The notes beneath the pieces were generated by a model. The model was not told where the DNA came from, did no database searches, and saw only the letters and a list, made by a program, of their open reading frames with translations. The position numbers and the translations under genes were made by a program. Shown here in pieces: positions 24,242 through 32,613 of a stretch of 37,673 nt of DNA. How positions within the stretch are numbered: position 1 is the stretch's first letter; each line of letters opens with the position of its first letter. This DNA is from Hydrocarboniphaga sp. (lineage in GTDB: Bacteria > Pseudomonadota > Gammaproteobacteria > Nevskiales > Nevskiaceae), in the NCBI RefSeq assembly GCF_028291725.1, contig NZ_JAQGNT010000108.1, positions 1-37,673 of the forward strand, given 5' to 3'.

Positions 24242-25615
24242 CTACACCGGCTTGAGCAACAGATCGGTCTGCGTCAGGCGCTTCTTCTTGGTCACGAAGT
24301 AGAAGCCCAGGCTGATCACGAACAGCACCACGAACATGCCGAACACGATCTGGTTGTAATAGATCATCGTCAGCATCGACAACACCGCCAGCACCAGCGC
24401 CACCGCCGGGAAGAACGGATAGAACGGCGCCTTGAACGGGCGCAGCAGGTTCGGCTCGGACTTGCGCAGCTTGAACAGGCTCAGCATCGACACGATGTAC
24501 AGCACGATCGCGCCGAACACCGACATCGTCACGATGTTCGAGGTCAGCGTGATACCGCCGATCTGGATCAGCGTGTCCGAGTAGATCGCGGCGATGCCGA
24601 TCACGCCGCCGGCGAGAATCGCCCACACGGGTGTCTTCAGCTTCGGGTGCACGATCGCGAAGAACGACGGCAGATAGCCGGCGCGCGACATCGCGAAGAT
24701 CTGCCGCGAGTAACCCATGATGATGCCGTGGAAGCTCGCGATCAGGCCGAACAGGCCGATCCAGATCAGCATGTGCAGCCAGCCGCTGCTTTGCCCGACG
24801 ACCATCTTCATCGCCTCCGGCAGCGGCTTGTCGGTCTTGGCCAGCAGCGACCAGTCGCCGCTGCCGCCGGCGAAGATCATCACGCCGAACGCCAGCACGA
24901 CGAGCGTCAGGATGCCGGCGATGTAGGCCTGCGGCACGACCTTGGTCGGGTTCTTCACTTCCTCGGCCGCCATCGCCGCGCCTTCGATCGCCAGGAAGAA
25001 CCAGATCGCGAACGGCACCGCGGCGATGATGCCGCTCCAGGCCGCGGGCGTAAATGTGGCCGAGCCGGCCCAGCCGTTGGCGGCGAAATTGCTCCATGAG
25101 AAACCGGGCGCGACCACGCCCATGAACACCAGCAGCTCGAAAATCGCCAGCAGCGTGATGAACAGCTCGAAGGTCGCCGCGATGGTGACGCCGGCGATGT
25201 TCAGCGCCATGAACACCAGGTAGGCGCCGACCGCCACGGTCTTCACTTCAAGCGCCGGGAACTGGAAGTTGATGTACGCGCCGATGGTCAGCGCGATCGC
25301 CGGCGGCGCGAACACGAATTCGATCAGCGTCGCAAAACCCGCAACGAATCCGCCGAAAGGCCCGTAAGCGCGATAGCTGTAGGCGAACGGCCCGCCGGCA
25401 TGCGGGATCGCGGTGGTCAGCTCGGTGAAGCTGAAAATGAAGGTGGTGTACATCACCGCGACGAACACCGTCGTCAGCAGGAAGCCCAGCGTACCGGCCG
25501 AAGCCCAGCCATAACTCCAGCCGAAATACTCGCCGGAGATGACCAGACCGACCGCCAGGCCCCACAGATGCAAGCCGCTCAAGCTGCGCTTGAGCTCCGT
25601 CTTCTCTTGTTCCAT
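24242..25615 (-). CDS. eat: Ethanolamine-type amino acid permease (APC family)
   Basis: The 457-residue protein has about 12 hydrophobic segments and the APC superfamily's opening motif region (SLSGLHLWGLAVGLVISGEYFGWSYGW), very like ethanolamine permeases. Further family segments are PHAGGPFAYSYRAYGPFGG and IEGAAMAAEEVKNP. It should import ethanolamine or a related amine across the inner membrane. No eut genes lie in the window, so the catabolic partner is elsewhere or the substrate differs. Upstream of the start is a family B repeat, with no clear regulatory site between. Confidence 0.85.
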   Translation of the reverse strand: MEQEKTELKRSLSGLHLWGLAVGLVISGEYFGWSYGWASAGTLGFLLTTVFVAVMYTTFIFSFTELTTAIPHAGGPFAYSYRAYGPFGGFVAGFATLIEFVFAPPAIALTIGAYINFQFPALEVKTVAVGAYLVFMALNIAGVTIAATFELFITLLAIFELLVFMGVVAPGFSWSNFAANGWAGSATFTPAAWSGIIAAVPFAIWFFLAIEGAAMAAEEVKNPTKVVPQAYIAGILTLVVLAFGVMIFAGGSGDWSLLAKTDKPLPEAMKMVVGQSSGWLHMLIWIGLFGLIASFHGIIMGYSRQIFAMSRAGYLPSFFAIVHPKLKTPVWAILAGGVIGIAAIYSDTLIQIGGITLTSNIVTMSVFGAIVLYIVSMLSLFKLRKSEPNLLRPFKAPFYPFFPAVALVLAVLSMLTMIYYNQIVFGMFVVLFVISLGFYFVTKKKRLTQTDLLLKPV

Positions 25616-25694
25616 CGTCCGACCCCTTTGTTGTGTTTGGGGACAGGCGATGCAACGAGTGAGCCACGGCTCCTATCCCGCTCCCGGGCGCCGC

Positions 25695-25774
25695 GTAGGT
25701 CGGCAATCCCTTGCCGACGTGCGAAGCCCGATGCACAACCGCGGCCTCACGTCGGCAAGGGATTGCCGACCTAC
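25695..25774. repeat. GTAG-REP pair, family B, head-to-head
   Basis: GTAGGTCGGCAATCCCTTGC is mirrored with the same CCC/GGG variant on both sides, an example of within-locus homogeneity. The right-hand head, read on the minus strand, provides the stop codon TAG of the M1 aminopeptidase gene. Confidence 0.93.
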
Positions 25775-27651
25775 GGCCGCTCGTCGAACAGCCGCTGCAC
25801 GCTGGCGGCGGCGATCGGGTGATAGCCGGCCCGGGCCTGGGCGTAGGTCTGCTGTGCGTAGACGCGGCCGTCCGGCGTCGCGATCCAGGCGCGGTAGATC
25901 GGCCCGAGCAGGCGCATCCGGCCGACATGCTGCAGGTACTGCGCCGCGGCCGGCCACACCGCCTGGTCGCCGCCGGCGATCGCCGCGCGGAACCAGCTGC
26001 TGGCGATGATCGCGTTCGGTGTCTTGCTCAAGCCGTACTGCGCATCCAGCGCCTGCAGCTGCGCCGGCGTGACCGATGCCGGCATCGTGTCGAGAAAATG
26101 CTGCCACTGCTGCACCGCCCAGCCCGAGGTCGGCAGCGCCGACGTCGCCAGCGCGCCGCCCAGCCACGCGGCTCTCTGGCTCTCGACCTGGGTGAACGCA
26201 TCGGACCGCGGCAGCACCGCGAACGCCGGAATCTGCGGCGCATGCAGCCAGGCGTCGATCTGCGCGGCGCTGGCCTTGCTGCGATCCTGGGCGATCAGAT
26301 GCTCGTCGAGATACGCCAGGAACTGCGCCGTGCTCGCACTCTTGAACGCATGCTCGTCGAACCAGCCGCGCAGGAAGCGATCGAACGCCGGCCGGCCATA
26401 CAAGCTCTCCAGCCAGGTCAGGAACAGCGCGCCGCGCTCGTACGGGATCGAGCTGAAAACCTCGTCCGGATCGGCCGCCGGCGTCGCCCGGACCAGCACG
26501 CGGTCGGCAGGCTCGGCCTGCTCTTCGGAATCGCGCAGATCCTGCAGGCCCAGTACGCGCTCCATGTCGGCGAATTCGAGGCCGTACTGCGCCTCGTTCA
26601 GACGATTGGTCAGGTAGGTGGTGAAGCCCTCGTTGAGCCAGAAGTCGCTCCAGGTGGCATTGGTGACCAGGTTGCCGGACCAGCTGTGCGACAGCTCGTG
26701 GGTGACCAGCGACACCAGCTTGCGGTCGCCGGTGATCACGGTCGGCGTCGCGAAGGTCAGCCGCGGATTCTCCATGCCGCCGTAAGGGAAGCTCGGCGGC
26801 AGAATCAGCAGATCGTAGCGGCCCCAGCGATACGGGCCATAGAGCTGTTCTTCCAACTCCATGGTTTTTTCGGTCTCGGCGAACTCGTAGGCGGCGCGGT
26901 CCAGCAGGCTGGGTTCGGCGTAGACGCCAGTGCGCTCTCCGGTGCTGCGGAACGCGATGTCGCCGACCGCCAGCGCGATCAGGTAGCTCGGGATCGGCTG
27001 TGGCATCACGAACTCCCAGGCGCCGTCGGCGGCGGGCTGCTCGTGCATCTCGGCGCTCATCACCGCGCGCAGATTTTTCGGCGCACGGATGCGCGCGCTA
27101 TAGGGCATGCGCACCAGCGGCGTGTCCTGCAGCGGGATCCAGCTGCGCGCGTGGATCGCCTGCGACTGCGTGAACAGATAGGGCTGGCGCTTGCCGGCGG
27201 TCTGCGCCGGCGTCAGCCATTGCAGCGCGCTGGCCTGCGGCGCGGTGGTGTAGCGGATACGCACGCGCTGCGCGTCGGCCGGAACCGCGATGCTGAGCTT
27301 GGAGCCGAGCACGCGGTCGCGCGCCGCCAGCTGGAACGCGGCCTTGCTCCAGGTCTTGCCGTCGCTGGAGGTCTCGACCCGCTCGATGCTCAGGTCGCGC
27401 GTATCCAGCAGCAGTTCGCGCGCCGCCGGATCGACGTGCGCGATCTGCAGTTCGCTGGTGCCCGACAGGCGCTTGCGCTTGAAATCGACGCTCAGATCCA
27501 GCGCCACCTGCGTGACCCGCAGCTGCGCCGGATTGGCGTAGCTGTGCGGATCGCGATCCGGCAGCGGCGGCTCGGCAGCGCGGGCGGCGGCGCCAGCCAG
27601 CAGCAGCCCGGCCAACACGCCGGCGCGCAGCAGCCGTTTGGAACGATTCAC
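25771..27651 (-). CDS. M1 family zinc aminopeptidase, exported
   Basis: The 626-residue peptidase begins with an exported signal (Arg/Lys then LLRAGVLAGLLLAGAAARA) and has the M1 hallmarks: exopeptidase motif GGMENP near residue 300, zinc site HELSHSW with the second Glu about 19 residues on in NEGFTTY, and the C-terminal helical domain of the leukotriene-A4-hydrolase/aminopeptidase-B branch. It should trim N-terminal residues from peptides in the periplasm. GTG 27651 is chosen as start because the upstream extension translates a repeat; AAGGA lies 14 bases before it, which is distant, so the start is less certain. The stop TAG is donated by a family B repeat. Confidence 0.9.
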   Translation of the reverse strand: MNRSKRLLRAGVLAGLLLAGAAARAAEPPLPDRDPHSYANPAQLRVTQVALDLSVDFKRKRLSGTSELQIAHVDPAARELLLDTRDLSIERVETSSDGKTWSKAAFQLAARDRVLGSKLSIAVPADAQRVRIRYTTAPQASALQWLTPAQTAGKRQPYLFTQSQAIHARSWIPLQDTPLVRMPYSARIRAPKNLRAVMSAEMHEQPAADGAWEFVMPQPIPSYLIALAVGDIAFRSTGERTGVYAEPSLLDRAAYEFAETEKTMELEEQLYGPYRWGRYDLLILPPSFPYGGMENPRLTFATPTVITGDRKLVSLVTHELSHSWSGNLVTNATWSDFWLNEGFTTYLTNRLNEAQYGLEFADMERVLGLQDLRDSEEQAEPADRVLVRATPAADPDEVFSSIPYERGALFLTWLESLYGRPAFDRFLRGWFDEHAFKSASTAQFLAYLDEHLIAQDRSKASAAQIDAWLHAPQIPAFAVLPRSDAFTQVESQRAAWLGGALATSALPTSGWAVQQWQHFLDTMPASVTPAQLQALDAQYGLSKTPNAIIASSWFRAAIAGGDQAVWPAAAQYLQHVGRMRLLGPIYRAWIATPDGRVYAQQTYAQARAGYHPIAAASVQRLFDERP

Positions 27652-27701
27652 GGAAAGCCCCGTGTTCCTTGCGGACCTGCCGACGGACCCTGAACCCCTG
27701 C

Positions 27702-27786
27702 GTAGGCTGGGATGGAGCGAAGCGCAATCCCAGCACGGCGGCCCGAATCCAGCGCTGGGTTTCCGCTGCGCTGCAACCCAGCCTAC
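27702..27786. repeat. GTAG-REP pair, family D
   Basis: GTAGGCTGGGATGGAGCG...GCAATCCCAGC is mirrored by GCTGGGTTTCCGC...GCAACCCAGCCTAC. Stems are GCTGGGAT/ATCCCAGC-like. It shares the GTAGG head with families A-C. It lies between the TesB stop and the M1 peptidase start. Confidence 0.9.
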
Positions 27787-27818
27787 GGGTGGGTCGGGCT
27801 CTCGGTTCATGGAGAGTT

Positions 27819-28691
27819 TCATGTCGGCTCCGCGAGCCGCCGAATCATGCCTTCCTGGGCGGTGCTCGCGACCAGCATGCCGTCGCGGGTGTAGATACTG
27901 CCGAAGGACAGGCCGCGGCCGTTCTGGCTCGACGGCGAATCGTTGATGTAGAGCAGCCAGTCGTCGACTCTGGCATCGCGGTGAAACCAGATCGCGTGGT
28001 CGATGGACGCCATTCGCAGGGCCGGGTCCAACGGTGCCCAGCCGTGGGGCAGCAGCGCGGTACCGAGCGGGCCGAAATCCGATGCATACGCCAGCACGCA
28101 GCGGTGGATCGTCGGATCGTCCGGCAGCCTGCCGATGGTGCGCAGCCAGAACGCGCTGTGCGGCGGCTTGGGCGCATGGTCGAACAGGTCCCGAGGTTCG
28201 ATGTGCCGCATGTCGAACAGCGTGTCCTGCGACAGGAACTGGCGCAGCCGCGGGTTCGGATCGCTGAGCTGATCGAGCAGTTTCAGGCGCAGCTCGCGGT
28301 CGTTGGGCAGCGCCTCGGGCGGCGGCACCTGCGGCATTACCGACTGATGCTCGCCGCCGGCCTCGGGCTTCTGGAACGACGCGATCAACGTCAGGATCAC
28401 CTGGCCATGCTGAATGGCTTGAACCCTGCGGGTGGTGAAACTGCGGCCGTCGCGCACCGGGTCGACCTCGTAGATGATCGGGTGGCTCATGTCGCCGGGG
28501 CGCAGAAAGTACGCATGCAGCGAATGCACCACGCCCTCCTTCACGGTGCGCTGGCCGGCGACCAGCGCCTGGCTGACGACCTGGCCGCCGTAGACGCTGC
28601 GGCCGCCCAGATCGCGCGACAGGCCGCGGAACAGATGATCGTCGATGGTTTCGAGGTCGAGCAGATCGACCAGTTCCTGTACGCGGCTCAT
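27819..28691 (-). CDS. tesB: Acyl-CoA thioesterase II
   Basis: The 290-residue double-hotdog protein matches TesB, which hydrolyses acyl-CoA to free fatty acid and CoA. Characteristic pieces are GGQVVSQALVAG, HSLHAYFLRPGD, ASDFGPLG (catalytic Asp), SIDHAIWFHR and the final STAQEGMIRR (Gln). Length is as in E. coli TesB. The ATG at 28691 has only a weak ribosome-binding sequence but homology begins there. Divergent to it is a FadE-like gene, and an acyl-CoA dehydrogenase lies elsewhere in the window, but no operon links them. Confidence 0.93.
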   Translation of the reverse strand: MSRVQELVDLLDLETIDDHLFRGLSRDLGGRSVYGGQVVSQALVAGQRTVKEGVVHSLHAYFLRPGDMSHPIIYEVDPVRDGRSFTTRRVQAIQHGQVILTLIASFQKPEAGGEHQSVMPQVPPPEALPNDRELRLKLLDQLSDPNPRLRQFLSQDTLFDMRHIEPRDLFDHAPKPPHSAFWLRTIGRLPDDPTIHRCVLAYASDFGPLGTALLPHGWAPLDPALRMASIDHAIWFHRDARVDDWLLYINDSPSSQNGRGLSFGSIYTRDGMLVASTAQEGMIRRLAEPT

Positions 28692-28734
28692 GAAAGTTCG
28701 GTGTCGGATTGAAGCAGCGACTTTAACAAACGCT

Positions 28735-28814
28735 GTAGGTCGGCAATCCTTTGCCGACGTGAGGCCGTGATTGCACATTGAGCCTTGCACGTCGGCAAGG
28801 GATTGCCAACCTAC
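28735..28814. repeat. GTAG-REP pair, family B, head-to-head, mismatched halves
   Basis: The left half reads GTAGGTCGGCAATCCTTTGC, while the right half carries AAGGGATTGCCAACCTAC, with two differences from a perfect mirror. It lies in the gap between the divergent tesB and FadE-like genes, so any promoter of either gene must flank or overlap it. Confidence 0.92.
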
Positions 28815-28892
28815 GTGGCCCGCGGTCCGCGATTCTGCCCGCATGAAGTATCCTCGCCGCGCCGTCACCAGGCGTCTTCGGAGAACCATCGA

Positions 28893-30974
28893 GTGCTCTG
28901 GCTGTTGCTGTTCCTGACAACGAGCCTGGCGCTGGCCTGGCATCGCGCGGGCCTGCGCCTGACCACGGCCGCCTACGCCGCGCTGCTGCTCGCCTACGGC
29001 GTATTCGGCGGCTCGCTGGCGCTGTTCGGCCTCGGCCTGCTGATCTTCGCCGGCGTGTTCGTACCGCTGAGCCTGCCGACGCTGCGCGAGGAGTGGCTGA
29101 CACGGCCGCTGCTGGATCATTTCCAGCGGCGCCTGCTGTCGCTGCGCGGCGAACCCGCGCGCGCGGCCGATAGCGTCAGCGCCGCCGCCAATCGGCTGAT
29201 GTTCGACGAAGGCTCGGCACCGTTGCCGGTGGCTCCGGCGATGGAGATCCCCGCTGCGGACGCCGCGCAGAGCCGGGTACCGCGGCTGCCGACGGCGCTG
29301 GGCGGCAGCGGCCTCGACGCACGCGGTTTGCGCCGCCTGCTGCTGACATTGGCGTCCGATCCGCGGAACCTCGCGGCCGCGCAGCGCCTGGTGCTGGCCG
29401 ACGCATCCGCGCAAATCGTGCTTCAGCATGCCAGCGAAGCCCAGCGCGCCGCACTGTTGCCGCAACTCGCTGCAGGCCATCAGCGAATCCGGCTGGCGAC
29501 GGATTCACGCTGGGGCGCCGGCAGTGATCGCGGCGTGATCGGCCGCGGTGTCTGGAAGGGCCGCGAAACCCTGGGCCTGCTGATGGATTTCGATGTGCTG
29601 ATCGACGACGCCCTGTCGGCGGACGAAGTCACCGATTACCTGATACCGGTGCGCGTCAGCGATCCGGAATCACTGCTGCAACCCGAGGTGGCCGGCGGCG
29701 TTGCGCTAGTGCGCGTGCCGGCCACGCTGAGCGGCCTGCAGCGCCGCAGGGTCGGCGCGCATTCGCTGCAGCTCGGCGCCCGGCAGCTGTTCGTCTGCCT
29801 GGAGCGCGTGGTCGGTGAGAGCGCCGGCATCGGCTGCGGCGACACCGCGATGCACAGCCTGCAGATCGCGCTCGCAGCGGGCCGCCTGGCCATCCGCAGC
29901 GCCGAGGCGAGCGCCGCGCTGCGTGGCGCCAGCCTGGATCTGCGACTCGCCGACTTCTATCGCCTGCCTTGCGCCGCGTCGTCGAGCGCGCGGCGCGCGC
30001 TGGTCGAATCGGCGCTCGATGCCTACGGGCTCGACACGCTGAGCCTGCTGCTCGCACGCCTGCTCGACGCAGGCCTGGCGTCGCCGCACATCGCCGCGCT
30101 GGCCGACCGGGCCGGCGCTGGCCTCGACATCGAGGCGCTGGCCGGCTCGCTGCTGCCGAAAATCCAGGCCTGCTTCAGCGCCGCCGCTGCCAAGCCCTAC
30201 GGCGTCGCCCTGCCGCTGTTCGACGCCGCGTTCTGGGACGGGCTGGGCGAGGTGCTGTCGCACCAGACCCACGCCGGCCTGCAGGCGCTCAGCGACGGCC
30301 GCATCGGCGGCGGCATCGGCCGCCACCGGCAGCACCTGGAACGCTATCGGGCGGCGCTGGCCTGCTGCGGCGACGCGCTGCTGCTGGAGCGCGCCGCGGT
30401 GAACAACGGCGGCGCCGCCGAAACCGCGCTGGCCGAGACCTATGCGCAGACCTTGAGCCTGGTCGCGGCGCTGCAGGCGCATGTCGACGCCGGGCTGCCG
30501 CGCAACGACGAGCCGCTGCTCGACGCCTACTGCGAGCGCTGCTGCCGGCGTATCGAAGAGGCGCTGGACAGCTTCGTGCAGTCGCAGCGGCGGCGGCGGC
30601 GGCGCATCGGCCTGCAGGCCCTGCTACTGCCGCTAGGCCGGCTCGCGCGCAAACCCGACGACGCGCGGTATGCGCAGCTCGCCGGCATGATCCAGAACCC
30701 CGGCCCGGTGCGGGACCGCCTGTTCGCGGCCCTGCCGCCGACGGAAGCCTCCATCACCCGTCTTGTCGATGCGCTGGACGCCGCAGAAGCCGCACAACGC
30801 CGCCTGCTGCAGCAAGTCGACGCCGGCGTTTTAAAGCCCGGCTTCCCGCTGGAACAGATCGTTGAAGCGCTGCGGCTGAATATCGTCGATGCGAAGCAGG
30901 CCGATGCCTTGCGCGCCGCCTACAACCTCGGAGAGGACTGGCGCCTGGCCGGGTCTGGCGGCGCGAAGCGATAG
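28893..30974 (+). CDS. Degenerate FadE-like (acyl-CoA dehydrogenase DUF1974-type) protein
   Basis: The 693-residue protein follows the plan of FadE: two N-terminal hydrophobic segments (about 1-65), a linker with LTRPLLDHFQRRL, a middle portion in which AGSD (near residue 210), DPESLL (near 257) and ERVVGES align with FadE, and a C-terminal helical DUF1974-like domain (about 420-690) ending LRLNIVDAKQADALRAAYN. It is about 120 residues shorter than FadE, and the segment that should hold the catalytic glutamate (VEGAN in FadE) is missing. The frame is long and intact. GTG 28893 is chosen with GGAG nine bases upstream; the extension upstream translates a repeat. It may be a non-catalytic membrane paralogue. 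Confidence 0.75.
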   Translation: MLWLLLFLTTSLALAWHRAGLRLTTAAYAALLLAYGVFGGSLALFGLGLLIFAGVFVPLSLPTLREEWLTRPLLDHFQRRLLSLRGEPARAADSVSAAANRLMFDEGSAPLPVAPAMEIPAADAAQSRVPRLPTALGGSGLDARGLRRLLLTLASDPRNLAAAQRLVLADASAQIVLQHASEAQRAALLPQLAAGHQRIRLATDSRWGAGSDRGVIGRGVWKGRETLGLLMDFDVLIDDALSADEVTDYLIPVRVSDPESLLQPEVAGGVALVRVPATLSGLQRRRVGAHSLQLGARQLFVCLERVVGESAGIGCGDTAMHSLQIALAAGRLAIRSAEASAALRGASLDLRLADFYRLPCAASSSARRALVESALDAYGLDTLSLLLARLLDAGLASPHIAALADRAGAGLDIEALAGSLLPKIQACFSAAAAKPYGVALPLFDAAFWDGLGEVLSHQTHAGLQALSDGRIGGGIGRHRQHLERYRAALACCGDALLLERAAVNNGGAAETALAETYAQTLSLVAALQAHVDAGLPRNDEPLLDAYCERCCRRIEEALDSFVQSQRRRRRRIGLQALLLPLGRLARKPDDARYAQLAGMIQNPGPVRDRLFAALPPTEASITRLVDALDAAEAAQRRLLQQVDAGVLKPGFPLEQIVEALRLNIVDAKQADALRAAYNLGEDWRLAGSGGAKR

Positions 30975-30976
30975 GC

Positions 30977-31018
30977 GAAGCCGGTCCCGGCCGCGATCAC
31001 AGCGACGGCACCGGCTTC
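30977..31018. terminator. Inverted repeat at convergent gene ends, possible terminator
   Basis: GAAGCCGGT (30977-30985) and ACCGGCTTC (31010-31018) form nine-base arms around a 24-base loop exactly between the FadE-like gene and the first GST gene. This is the only convergent junction in the window without a REP or family E element. There is no T-tract, so termination is a guess. Confidence 0.35.
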
Positions 31019-31712
31019 AGGGAATCGCCAGGCCGGCAATCACTGCCGGCCTGGCCACGAAAGCCGCGAGCACGCGCTTGACCTGGGTGTACTGATCGAA
31101 CTCGACCAGTTCGCCTGCGCCGTAGAAGCCAATCAGGTTGCGCACCCAGGGGAACGTCGCGATATCCGCGATCGTGTAGGTATCCGCCATGATCCAGTCG
31201 CGGCCTTCGAGATGCCGGTCGAGCACCGCGAGCAGGCGCCGCGACTCGGCGACGTAGCGATCACGCGGGCGCTTGTCTTCGTAAGCCTTGCCGGCGAACT
31301 TGTGGAAGAACCCAAGCTGGCCGAACATCGGACCGATGCCGCCCATCTGGAACATCAGCCACTGGATCGTCTCATAGCGGCCCGCTGCGTTCGACGGCAT
31401 CAGCTGCCCGGTCTTGTCGGCAAGGTAGATCAGGATCGCGCCAGACTCGAACAGCGCCAGCGGCCGGCCATCGGGGCCGTTCGGATCAAGAATCGCCGGG
31501 ATCTTGTTGCTCGGATTCAGCGAGCGAAACTCCGGCGACATCTGATCATGCGTGTCGAAGCTGATCTTGTGCGGCTCGTAGGCCAGGCCGGTCTCCTCGA
31601 GCATGATCGAGACTTTGACGCCGTTGGGCGTCGGCAGCGAATACAGCTGCAGGCGCTCGGGATGGCGGGCGGGCCATTTCTTGGTGATCGGAAACGCGGA
31701 CAGATCGGTCAT
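31017..31712 (-). CDS. Glutathione S-transferase, Nu-class (YghU/YfcG-like)
   Basis: The 231-residue protein has an N-terminal thioredoxin-fold domain (LQLYSLPTPNGVKVSIMLEE...FRSLNPSNKIPAI) and a C-terminal helical domain (DWIMADTYTIADIATFPWV). The TPNG start of helix 1 with Asn is typical of Nu-class enzymes such as YfcG and YghU, which have glutathione-dependent disulfide reductase or peroxidase activity. ATG 31712 is selected as the family start; the upstream extension has no homology. It is adjacent to, and on the same strand as, a second GST gene. Confidence 0.88.
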   Translation of the reverse strand: MTDLSAFPITKKWPARHPERLQLYSLPTPNGVKVSIMLEETGLAYEPHKISFDTHDQMSPEFRSLNPSNKIPAILDPNGPDGRPLALFESGAILIYLADKTGQLMPSNAAGRYETIQWLMFQMGGIGPMFGQLGFFHKFAGKAYEDKRPRDRYVAESRRLLAVLDRHLEGRDWIMADTYTIADIATFPWVRNLIGFYGAGELVEFDQYTQVKRVLAAFVARPAVIAGLAIP

Positions 31713-31806
31713 GGTGTGTGGTCTTTGAGCAACGTCGAGGTCTGACGATACACCGCGCCGAAGCGGCGCTTGCGTCCATTCCAATGGCGATGGCACATCA
31801 GCGGGT

Positions 31807-31834
31807 ACATGTCGGCAAAGGATTGCCGACCTAC
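31807..31834. repeat. Single GTAG-REP half, family B
   Basis: A lone inverted family B half (GTCGGCAAAGGATTGCCGAC then CTAC on the plus strand). Read on the minus strand its GTAG head supplies the stop codon of the second GST gene. Confidence 0.9.
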
Positions 31835-32523
31835 GCGGGCGGCGCGCCGAGCTGCCGGCGGGGATCGGCCTTCGAGAAGGCCTCGAGCTGCTCGCATGCG
31901 GCCATGATTCGCTGCACCGTGGGAATGCCGTCGACTTGGATCTTGAACACGCGCATCACGACGACGATGCTGGCCAGGCAGATGTCGGCGAGGGTCGGAC
32001 CATCGCCATGGCAGAAGACCCCGGTCTCGGGCTCGGCCGACAGACGCTGCTCCAGCGCCTGCAGTCCGGTGCCGAACCAGTGGATCTGCCAGGCGCGCCA
32101 GGCAGCGTCGTCAAACTTTCCCGCGGTGACCAGGTATTTCTTGACCCGCGGCGTGATCAGCGGATGCGTGTCGGCCGCGAGCATCGCGGCCAGCGAGCGC
32201 ACCCTGGCGCGGCCATGCGCGTCACCGGGCAACAAGGCGGGAGCGGGATAGGTTTCGTCCAGAAATTCCAGGATGGCCAGGGACTGCGTCAGCGGTGTGT
32301 GGCCCGGCCCGGCCTGACGGTCGATGAGCGCCGGAATCGCGGCCATCGGGTTGATCTTCAGGAAGGCGTCGCCGCGCTGTTCGCCGGCGTCGAGGTCGAT
32401 ATTGGTCTCTTCCGCCACCACGCCCTTGAGATTGAAGGCCACGCGCACGCGATAGGTCGCCGACGTACGCCAGAAAGAGAACAGTTCAAAACGTCCGGGA
32501 TCGATCATGCGGGAACCGGTCAT
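31831..32523 (-). CDS. Zeta-like glutathione S-transferase (maleylacetoacetate isomerase-like)
   Basis: The 230-residue protein has the zeta-class-like N-terminus FSFWRTSATYRVRVAFNLKG, the INPMAAIPALID segment, the SLAILEFLDETYP segment and the C-terminal GPTLADICLASIVV helix. Zeta GSTs isomerise maleylacetoacetate or maleylpyruvate in aromatic catabolism; no other genes of those routes are nearby, so the role is open. The start is either ATG 32523 (GAGG four bases before it) or ATG 32508. The stop TAG lies in a family B REP half. It is divergent from the exonuclease gene. Confidence 0.87.
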   Translation of the reverse strand: MTGSRMIDPGRFELFSFWRTSATYRVRVAFNLKGVVAEETNIDLDAGEQRGDAFLKINPMAAIPALIDRQAGPGHTPLTQSLAILEFLDETYPAPALLPGDAHGRARVRSLAAMLAADTHPLITPRVKKYLVTAGKFDDAAWRAWQIHWFGTGLQALEQRLSAEPETGVFCHGDGPTLADICLASIVVVMRVFKIQVDGIPTVQRIMAACEQLEAFSKADPRRQLGAPPA

Positions 32524-32613
32524 GAGGCCTCGATGCTGGAAATCCAGCCTGCGCTTGCGCGACGATGGAGAATACAACATCGAATCCCTGAGTCGGCCGA
32601 GCCCTGCATTGCC

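Noticed and set aside
24242-24246. Stop codon of the permease gene lies in a GTAGG on the minus strand
   Set aside because: Although it looks like a REP head, no hairpin follows it; the adjacent repeat's tail is what is near. It was not counted among the repeat-supplied stops.
27652-27822. N-terminal extension of the M1 peptidase by 57 codons
   Set aside because: The extension mostly translates the family D repeat; the signal peptide begins at the internal GTG.
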